From a bacterium UBP3_UBA6266 (GTDB lineage Bacteria; Auribacterota; UBA6266), in contig DJVC01000028.1 of NCBI GenBank assembly GCA_002440765.1, positions 864 through 36,323 of the forward strand: DNA of 35,460 bases, written 5' to 3'. Under the pieces are notes generated by a model, which had not been told where the DNA came from, searched no databases, and saw only the letters and a program-made list of their open reading frames with translations. Below, in pieces: positions 25,808 through 31,769 of the stretch. Each line of letters begins with the position of its first letter. The first letter of the stretch is position 1. Made by a program: the position numbers and the translations under genes.

Positions 25808-26611
25808 CTACTGTGTTATGAATTGTTTGATTTTTTCAACGCATTGAGGATTGGAGAGTATTACGTCGTTAGTGTGCCCGCCTGAAGTTTCAAAAAATTC
25901 CTTTGGCTGTGACGCCGATTCGAACAATTTTTTTGCCTGGTCAAAGGGAACCGTTGTGTCATCGGCGCTGTGGATTATAAGTTTGGGGCATTTGATGGCT
26001 TTTACTTTCGATATGTTGTCGAATTTCATTGTGATAAAATGTTTTAACGGGATTTTCGGGAATGCGACGTCGGCCATGTCCGCGATAGACGCGAACGCGC
26101 CGAAAGTTATTACAGCGGACACTTTCCTTTTTAACGCAAGGTCATAGGCCACGCCTCCGCCGAGGGACTCACCGTATAAGATAATCCTGTCTTTATCAAC
26201 GCCGTCCCTCATGGACAGGTAGTCGTATGCGGCTTCGGCATCAAGGTAAAGGCCTTTTTCGCCCGGGATGCCTTTGCTTTTGCCGTAACCCCTGTAATCG
26301 AATAAAAACACGTTGAAGCCCATGGAGTTGAGCAGTTTTGCTATATCTATCCTGTGTGAAATATTACCCGCGTTCCCATGGCAGTAGATTATTGTGGCGA
26401 GGGGTTTGTCATCGGGGATAAACCAGCCGTTCAGTTTTTTGTCATCAATGGAGTAAAAGGTGATATCATCGTATTTCAAGCCGAAATCACTTGGGATATC
26501 CGATATTTTTTTATCAGGGTAGAATATATGCCGCCACTCGAACCAGCGGAAGGAACAATAGATTATGCCCGTCAGAACCAGTATTTCTACGATAGTGTTT
26601 ATGCTTTTCAT
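25808..26611 (-). CDS. Membrane-anchored alpha/beta hydrolase (BEM46/ABHD13-like)
   Basis: A serine hydrolase of 267 residues with an N-terminal membrane anchor (VEILVLTGIIYCSFRWF). The fold signatures are the oxyanion-region IIYCHGNAGNISHR, FLFDYRGYGKSKG, the nucleophile elbow YGESLGGGVA, the acid in LIIHSADDTTVPFDQA and the base in TSGGHTND. All three catalytic residues are present. The closest family by pattern is BEM46/ABHD13/17, which includes esterases and depalmitoylases; the substrate here is unknown. It is the only minus-strand gene in the window, lies between the pseudopilin cluster and the pilus platform operon, and is bracketed by related repeats, so it may be an insertion into a once continuous pilus locus. 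Confidence 0.88.
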   Translation of the reverse strand: MKSINTIVEILVLTGIIYCSFRWFEWRHIFYPDKKISDIPSDFGLKYDDITFYSIDDKKLNGWFIPDDKPLATIIYCHGNAGNISHRIDIAKLLNSMGFNVFLFDYRGYGKSKGIPGEKGLYLDAEAAYDYLSMRDGVDKDRIILYGESLGGGVAYDLALKRKVSAVITFGAFASIADMADVAFPKIPLKHFITMKFDNISKVKAIKCPKLIIHSADDTTVPFDQAKKLFESASQPKEFFETSGGHTNDVILSNPQCVEKIKQFITQ

Positions 26612-26653
26612 TGTTTTTATCTTTAAAACTTTCTTTAACCATACTTGCCGGCA

Positions 26654-26765
26654 GAGTTAAGTAAATATTTTTCACTCATTCTCATCCCGCCTGCGGCGGG
26701 ATTCCGAGGCAATCGCTGAGATAAAAACTCAGCTCCCGAATCCGTTCGAAATACTTACTTAACTC
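26654..26765. repeat. Inverted-repeat (MITE-like) element sharing 28 bp with the hflX leader
   Basis: The ends GAGTTAAGTAAAT (26654-26666) and ATACTTACTTAACTC (26751-26765) are imperfect inverted repeats. The left 28 bases (26656-26683) match the reverse complement of 7335-7362 with one mismatch. Internal stems are ATCCCGCC-TGC-GGCGGGAT (26684-26702, approximate) and GCTGAG/CTCAGC (about 26715-26732). No reading frame is evident. This suggests a dispersed small palindromic element; the copy at 7335 may be a shortened one. Confidence 0.5.
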
Positions 26766-26797
26766 CCGGCTCTTTATCTTGTATCTTTGCCAACTTT

Positions 26798-26834
26798 AAC
26801 CTTATCCTCAACCTTAACCTCAACCTTAAATCTC
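26798..26834 (+). repeat. AACCTC/AACCTT hexamer-like repeat, copy 3
   Basis: About 37 bases made of repeated AACCTT, ATCCTC and AACCTC units, directly after the inverted-repeat element. It shares pattern and orientation with 25778-25806 on the far side of the hydrolase gene. Function unknown. The next 85 bases (to 26919) hold nothing I can recognise. Confidence 0.5.
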
Positions 26835-26919
26835 AAATTACGATAAATATTAAACTATTTCGCAGGAATATGTAAATTAAAAACTGCCCGGTTTCAAATA
26901 GTTAGCGTCTATTTATGGC

Positions 26920-26949
26920 TTGACAGAGTAAAGAATAAGGTGTTATACT
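26920..26949 (+). promoter_or_regulatory. Strong predicted promoter for the pilus platform operon
   Basis: A perfect TTGACA (26920-26925), 18 bases, TATACT (26944-26949), with TG at 26941-26942 giving an extended -10. It is the best promoter match in the window. Transcription would begin near 26956 and leave a leader of about 137 bases before the ATG at 27093. Confidence 0.65.
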
Positions 26950-26966
26950 TTTCCAAATTAAGTTGT

Positions 26967-26990
26967 AGTTAGACATATAGTTAGACATAA
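26967..26990 (+). repeat. 12-bp tandem repeat downstream of the promoter
   Basis: AGTTAGACATAT (26967-26978) is followed immediately by AGTTAGACATAA (26979-26990), 11 of 12 bases identical. It lies about 11 to 35 bases into the predicted transcript. A spacing of just over one helical turn would suit a dimeric DNA-binding protein, or a repeated RNA motif; neither can be decided from the sequence. Confidence 0.5.
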
Positions 26991-27002
26991 TTAAAACAAA
27001 AT

Positions 27003-27056
27003 GGGCCGGGGTTACCGGTTTTCACATCCGGTGAGCAGGTAACGTTTGTTACCGCA
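27003..27056 (+). promoter_or_regulatory. Structured leader with mutually exclusive hairpins (possible cis-regulatory RNA)
   Basis: Three segments can pair in two ways. GTTACC (27011-27016) is complementary to GGTAAC (27038-27043), which is also complementary to the second GTTACC (27048-27053) across a four-base GTTT loop. A further stem ACCGG/CCGGT (27014-27018 with 27028-27032) competes with the first pairing. Such alternatives are typical of attenuators and riboswitch expression platforms. I checked the GEMM-I (c-di-GMP) pattern: only GGGGTTACCG resembles it and the other conserved blocks are absent. It ends about 37 bases before the start codon of a gene that lacks a clear ribosome-binding site. 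Confidence 0.4.
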
Positions 27057-27092
27057 TATCGATATTGACTTTGTTAAAAGTTAAATTTTTCA

Positions 27093-27659
27093 ATGGTAAA
27101 GAGATTAAAAGCGTTTTTTATTTTACCGGCAGTTATCATATGTTCTTTCTCTGTTTCGGCTCAGAAAGATTTTGAAATCCGTAAAATATGGGTTGACACT
27201 AACCTGCAGCTCGAAGAAATAGGACAGCGTTCAGGCGGGCTTAATTCGGTCACATCTCTGGGCAAAAAACATTTTTGGGCGGCAATATATGTAAATTACA
27301 GAAGCCTTCCCCTGTGGGCTGACGATGTAAAGCTGGCATATTATGTCGCGCTTGGCGCCGGTTCAAAGTCGGAAATCCTTTACGGCGAAGAAAGTTATGC
27401 AAACGTGGAAAAGGGTATTTCTCATAAAGCTGTAATATATGTTCCGCCGCAGGTTTTGGCAAGGTACGGAGATGTGCAGAAAATTACAGTTGACATATAT
27501 TACCGGAATAAACTGCAGGATAGCCAGAATTTCAGGTTTGCGGGTGGTAAACAGTGGTGGAAAGAAAAAAAACTGGTTAAAGGGTTGTTAAAAACTAAAA
27601 AAGAGAGTCCGTTTGCGCTTGACAATTTCAATGAATATGAACTGGTGCGGGAACAATGA
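27093..27659 (+). CDS. Secreted Amuc_1102-like pilus-associated protein
   Basis: A 188-residue exported protein. The signal peptide is FFILPAVIICSFSVSAQ. The mature part is beta-rich: FEIRKIWVDTNLQLEE, FWAAIYVNYRSLPLWADDVK then LAYYVALG, VEKGISHKAVIYVPPQVLAR then YG, and VQKITVDIYYRNKLQDSQNF. The call rests on this sandwich-like layout and the gene's position directly before a PilM gene, as Amuc_1102 neighbours Amuc_1101 (PilM-like) in Akkermansia. The ribosome-binding site is weak, and a structured leader precedes it. The stop overlaps the PilM-PilN start by ATGA. The similarity is from memory of the family layout, so it is moderately secure. Confidence 0.65.
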   Translation: MVKRLKAFFILPAVIICSFSVSAQKDFEIRKIWVDTNLQLEEIGQRSGGLNSVTSLGKKHFWAAIYVNYRSLPLWADDVKLAYYVALGAGSKSEILYGEESYANVEKGISHKAVIYVPPQVLARYGDVQKITVDIYYRNKLQDSQNFRFAGGKQWWKEKKLVKGLLKTKKESPFALDNFNEYELVREQ

Positions 27660-29398
27660 ATTTTAATTTAGATTTTTTAAATCCTTATAAGCCTGTTCTG
27701 GGGCTTGATATCGGCACAAGCTCGATAAAACTGGTAGAACTCAGAAAAACACCCACAGGAGTAAAGCTTGTCAATTGCGCCATCCATGAATTCGATTTTG
27801 ACCCTGAAGACAAATCAATAGACCAGACCAACCAGATAATAATTTCCATCCAGAACATGCTGACTGAAAATAATATCAAACCGTCCCAGGTGGTTATCGC
27901 GGTTCCGGGCCAGTCGGTTTTTACAAGATACGTAAAACTGCCCGCTGTGGAAGAAAATAAAATAAACCAGATAATAAGTTATGAAGCCCAGCAGCAGGTG
28001 CCTTTCCCCATAGACGAGGTAGTCTGGGATTACCAGATAATAGGGGATAAAAACAGTTCCGAACTCAATGTGGTCCTGGTAGCCATAAAAGCTGAAATAA
28101 TATCCAAATTAATCGAATCCGTTTCCGTGGCAAAACTTGATACCGATATAGTTGATGTGGCGCCGCTGGCGTTATGCAACAGCATAATATTCAATCAGAA
28201 ACAGACAATTTCCGGTGACTGCACCGGTGTCCTTGAGATAGGAGCCAAAACAACCAATTTTGTCATTATCGAAGGCGATAATGAGTGGACAAGAAGCATC
28301 CCCATCGCGGGCAATATGATTACAAAGGAACTGCAGAAGGAGTTTGCCCTTCCGTATGCCGAAGCGGAGAAATTAAAAAGAACCGAAGGGTTTGTTTTAA
28401 TGGGTAATGAGGAAAATCTCACGGAGAGGGAAAAAAAGATCGGTGTGTGCATTGATAAAGTTGTTAAAAGACTGTATGCGGAAATTTCACGTTCGATAGG
28501 TTTCTACAGGACCCAGTCGGGTGGTTCGGAAATAAAGAAACTCGTGTTTGCGGGCGGAACCAGCCAATTAAGGAACCTTAAAGATTATTTCGGCAAAAAA
28601 CTTAATGTTACGACCGAAATGGTAGAACCTTTCAGCCAGCTTGAAATAGATCCTTTTCTCGGCCTCGAGGAATTAGCTTCTTCAAAACATATGTTTTCCG
28701 AAGCGGTAGGGCTTGCTTTAAGGAAAGTCCACAGGTGCGCCATACAGGTTAATCTTATGCCCAGAAAAATCGCCAGACAGAGAGAAATAGCCAGAAGAAA
28801 GGGTTATATTATTCTGTCTGCCGTGGTCATTTATATAATTATGCTTACCCTAACTTTTTATTCGAAGGGTGTAAGCTGGATGATAAGCGCAAGGATAAAC
28901 CAATACGTGCTTCTTATTGAAGAAATGCAGGGTTTTCGCAAGCAGATAAATGACCAGAAGGACAGAATCGGCAAATATGAGAACCAGTTACAGGTTTACA
29001 AGTCGCTGTTTGATGAACGTGTTTTCTGGATAGACCTTATACTTGAACTTGAGAAAATAACACCTGAGAACATCTGGATATCAAAAATGTTTGTCAAAAC
29101 CGGCGCTGCGGAGGAAGAAGAGCAAAATACTTCGAGGGCAAGAAGAAGCAGGAGAACCCAGGGTGCCGGCGCCGGAGATTCAGAAGGAAAAGAAACGGAA
29201 AGGGAAAGAGGGAATGTACTTGTTTTAACCGGTAATACGACAGGGGTTTTTGATGATGTTAATAAATATTTTAACAAATTGAAAGAATCGGGTTTCTTCA
29301 TTGATGATGCGGAAACAAGGATTGTGGAAGCCGAGAAACACAGCACAGATATAAGAAAATTCACGTTTGAATTAAAATTTTCAAAAAACGGCGGATAG
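27656..29398 (+). CDS. pilM: PilM-PilN fusion protein (pilus/T2SS alignment complex)
   Basis: The first 345 or so residues are PilM, an actin/FtsA-fold cytoplasmic protein: VLGLDIGTSSIKLVEL (phosphate 1), VVIAVPGQSVFTRYVKLPAV, EAQQQVPFPIDEVVWDY, VLEIGAKTTNFVII (phosphate 2) and KLVFAGGTSQLRNL (adenosine motif). Near residue 364 comes QVNLMPRKIARQ, which matches the INLLP start of PilN proteins. A membrane segment follows (GYIILSAVVIYIIMLTLTFY, about 382-401), then a coiled coil and a PilN-like ferredoxin-fold domain (LILELEKITPENIWISKMFV). A charged, Arg/Glu/Gly-rich loop (about 483-520) interrupts the PilN domain. The fusion has 580 residues and would span cytoplasm to periplasm, linking the assembly ATPase side to PilO. 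Confidence 0.88.
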   Translation: MNFNLDFLNPYKPVLGLDIGTSSIKLVELRKTPTGVKLVNCAIHEFDFDPEDKSIDQTNQIIISIQNMLTENNIKPSQVVIAVPGQSVFTRYVKLPAVEENKINQIISYEAQQQVPFPIDEVVWDYQIIGDKNSSELNVVLVAIKAEIISKLIESVSVAKLDTDIVDVAPLALCNSIIFNQKQTISGDCTGVLEIGAKTTNFVIIEGDNEWTRSIPIAGNMITKELQKEFALPYAEAEKLKRTEGFVLMGNEENLTEREKKIGVCIDKVVKRLYAEISRSIGFYRTQSGGSEIKKLVFAGGTSQLRNLKDYFGKKLNVTTEMVEPFSQLEIDPFLGLEELASSKHMFSEAVGLALRKVHRCAIQVNLMPRKIARQREIARRKGYIILSAVVIYIIMLTLTFYSKGVSWMISARINQYVLLIEEMQGFRKQINDQKDRIGKYENQLQVYKSLFDERVFWIDLILELEKITPENIWISKMFVKTGAAEEEEQNTSRARRSRRTQGAGAGDSEGKETERERGNVLVLTGNTTGVFDDVNKYFNKLKESGFFIDDAETRIVEAEKHSTDIRKFTFELKFSKNGG

Positions 29399-29406
29399 GC
29401 GGATAA

Positions 29407-30168
29407 ATGATAGAGATTAAAAAAGATGTCACGCTTTATATAACGCTCGGCGTATTGTGCGTTGTTATGATAGTGTTCCTCTTTATTTTAAAAGGAGCCA
29501 TTTCCGACAGGTCTGCGAAGGAAGATGAACTGCAAAAGAAGATTACCGAATATAAAGTGCTTTTAAGAAGCCCGGACAATATTTCCGTTGCCACTGTATC
29601 GCTGTTGAAGAAGCAGGAAAAACGGCTTAAGGAAATAAGAGACAGGGCGGTAACCCTTCTTTCGAATGGAGTCGATACGGCAAAAGTGGAATTTCTTGAA
29701 CCCATAAGGTTTAAAGACGCGCTGCTGTCTTACGAAACCAGATTGGTTAACAGGGCAACGGCTAAAGGTGTAGAGCTGCCGAAGAATCTTGGATTTGAAG
29801 AGTATGAAGGCGTCACACTCCCCAAAAAGGAGGATATACCCCTTTTAATGCAGCAAATGGATATAATAGAAGAGGTTGTGAACCTGTTTATCGGAACAAA
29901 GGTCAACAAAGTTTCCAAAATCATAAGAAAAGAAACAAAAATGGTACAGTGCAAGTCGATAGAAGACCTATGCGGAGAGCTTAATTTTGAGATTGAAATG
30001 GAATGCGCCACGGATTCACTGATTAAATTTATGGCCGGTCTTGAATCCCAGAAATTTTTCCTGATAATTGACGATATGTCCGTAAGGTCGGACAAAACCA
30101 ATAGCGTAACCATATATTTAAAAGCGATTAACTTTAACAGGATTAAAGAGCAGAATGAAACTACCTGA
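29407..30168 (+). CDS. PilO/Amuc_1100-like inner-membrane pilus protein
   Basis: A 253-residue bitopic protein. The membrane segment is YITLGVLCVVMIVFLFILKG (about 10-29), followed by a coiled coil (KEDELQKKITEYKVLL; LLKKQEKRLKEIRDRAVTLL) and a C-terminal domain with strands ELNFEIEMECATDSLIKFMA and SVTIYLKAINF, as in PilO. The stretch EPIRFKDALL, then GVELPKNLGFEEYEGVTLP, resembles the Amuc_1100 family. It would dimerise with the PilN part of the preceding fusion protein and contact the secretin. The start is eight bases after the PilM-PilN stop, with AGGCGGA as a ribosome-binding site. The 3' end overlaps the next gene by 14 bases. Confidence 0.8.
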   Translation: MIEIKKDVTLYITLGVLCVVMIVFLFILKGAISDRSAKEDELQKKITEYKVLLRSPDNISVATVSLLKKQEKRLKEIRDRAVTLLSNGVDTAKVEFLEPIRFKDALLSYETRLVNRATAKGVELPKNLGFEEYEGVTLPKKEDIPLLMQQMDIIEEVVNLFIGTKVNKVSKIIRKETKMVQCKSIEDLCGELNFEIEMECATDSLIKFMAGLESQKFFLIIDDMSVRSDKTNSVTIYLKAINFNRIKEQNETT

Positions 30169-31759
30169 CATATCAAATTTTAATTTAGGGGGTTTATTCA
30201 GGTTTAAATTTATTGATAACCTGGTGAGGAATGTTGAAAAGGTGGTCTTTTTCTTACTTGTGATAATGTGGCTTTTTATTTTGATTAATTGTGTATTGAA
30301 ACTTTTCAGGGAAAATATTAAGACGAGGCCTATGCTTCAGCCTCTCAAGACGGACCAGGCGGCGGGCGAAATCGGTTTTGGCGGTTATGATCAACTTGTA
30401 TCCGATATCGAAACATTGAAGACTAAATATTCCGATATTGATGACAGGATTGCCAGCGATCTTTTCAGCAAGGAAAGTTACAGGAAGGTTGATACCCGGA
30501 TCACGGCTCCCGAAATAGTAGATACGGATAAGGACGGGATGCCTGACCAGTGGGAAAAGAAATACGGATTGAACCCGAGGAAGGCTTCCGATGCCATTGA
30601 AGATATGGACAAAGATACCTATACAAATCTTCAGGAATATCAGGCGGGAACTGACCCGACAAACCCCAGAAGCAATCCCGAGGGATTGGAATACCTGCTG
30701 CAGAGATACACTTTGCGTAATATTTCACGCGAAAACGTTTCTCTGTTGTTTATGGGATATACGCAGTGGAGCCCTGAGTATCTGGATCTTCAGATTAACT
30801 GGCGTGACGTGAGCCTTTTTCCCCGGGTCTGGAGGATAAGCGAGAATCAACCCGATGGGTTTGAAGGGTTCCATTTTACCGAAGATAAATTCAATGAGAT
30901 AAAAGACAGGTTGAGTGTCGGGAAACCGAGCCTTAACGCGAGCAAAATAAACAAATTCCTGATTATTCCCGAGATAGATTACAATATAGTCCAGGCAATA
31001 ATAGATTATCGCGATAAAGGAATCATCAAAAATGTATCCGATATCGCGGATATCATACAGATATCAAAAGCGGAAACGGAAATACTCATAGATAAAGTAA
31101 CGGTAGAAGCTAATGTCAATAGTCTGTCCCGGGATGAGTTTGCTGCCTTTTTAAAAGTTAGCGAGGATAATGCCGGAGAAATTATTGAATACAGGAAAAA
31201 CAACGGCTTCTTCACGGATTTGAAGGAATTCCTGAAAATTGCCAAGGTCCCGGTTTCGAAGCTGCAGGAAGTCAGGGATATTCTGTCGGCTGAACTGGAT
31301 TTGAACAGCGCGGGAAAAAAGGATATCGTGAAATTCTTTGGAGATGAGCGGCTGGCTGACGCAATATTATTCTACAGGGAAACGCAGGGCCTTTTCAAAG
31401 ATGAATATGATATTGTTTCAAGAGGGAGAATACAGGGTTATTGGGTTGTGTCGTGTGATATAAAAATCAGGAGACTGCCTCCCAAGCCCGGGCGTCCCGC
31501 CGGCGAAGAAATTGATGAATCCGAAGTCGTTATACAAATGAAGGGGGATGACCCCATACTTCTGCGGAAAGGAAAAGTCACACAGGGCAAAGAATATTTT
31601 GCCCGTGTTTACGATAAAATCACAAAGAAAGAAATAATGTGGAATGCCGGAATGAGTCTAAGCGATAAAAAATTGAATTTTGAGATTGTCGAAATCAGGT
31701 CGAATGAAGTAGTATTAAATAAAAAAGGCGAGCAGTATATTTTAAAGTTGAAAAAATAA
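30155..31759 (+). CDS. Amuc_1099-like pilus protein with TSP3-type repeat and helix-hairpin-helix repeats
   Basis: A 534-residue protein with one membrane segment (VVFFLLVIMWLFILINCVL, about 30-48) and a periplasmic part. Residues about 122-171 hold a thrombospondin-type-3 calcium motif: DTDKDGMPDQWEKKYGLNP, then a DMDKDTYTNLQEYQAGTDP unit. From about 245 to 410 come repeated helix-hairpin-helix-like units (LNASKINKFLIIPEIDYNIV; NVSDIADIIQISKAETEILI; LNSAGKKDIVKFFG), like those of GspK and ComEA. The C-terminal 110 residues are beta-rich (EVVIQMKGDDPILLRKGKVT; EIVEIRSNEVVLNKKGEQYI), suggesting a PilP-like domain that could dock to the secretin. The position between PilO-like and secretin genes fits that. 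It overlaps the PilO-like gene by 14 bases. Confidence 0.75.
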   Translation: MKLPDISNFNLGGLFRFKFIDNLVRNVEKVVFFLLVIMWLFILINCVLKLFRENIKTRPMLQPLKTDQAAGEIGFGGYDQLVSDIETLKTKYSDIDDRIASDLFSKESYRKVDTRITAPEIVDTDKDGMPDQWEKKYGLNPRKASDAIEDMDKDTYTNLQEYQAGTDPTNPRSNPEGLEYLLQRYTLRNISRENVSLLFMGYTQWSPEYLDLQINWRDVSLFPRVWRISENQPDGFEGFHFTEDKFNEIKDRLSVGKPSLNASKINKFLIIPEIDYNIVQAIIDYRDKGIIKNVSDIADIIQISKAETEILIDKVTVEANVNSLSRDEFAAFLKVSEDNAGEIIEYRKNNGFFTDLKEFLKIAKVPVSKLQEVRDILSAELDLNSAGKKDIVKFFGDERLADAILFYRETQGLFKDEYDIVSRGRIQGYWVVSCDIKIRRLPPKPGRPAGEEIDESEVVIQMKGDDPILLRKGKVTQGKEYFARVYDKITKKEIMWNAGMSLSDKKLNFEIVEIRSNEVVLNKKGEQYILKLKK

Positions 31760-31769
31760 GGAGACTGAT

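Noticed and set aside
27003..27056. GEMM-I cyclic-di-GMP riboswitch
   Set aside because: GGGGTTACCG resembles its 3' block, but the conserved CACAGGGCAAACC and ACGCAAAGCC parts are missing, so only a generic structured leader is claimed.
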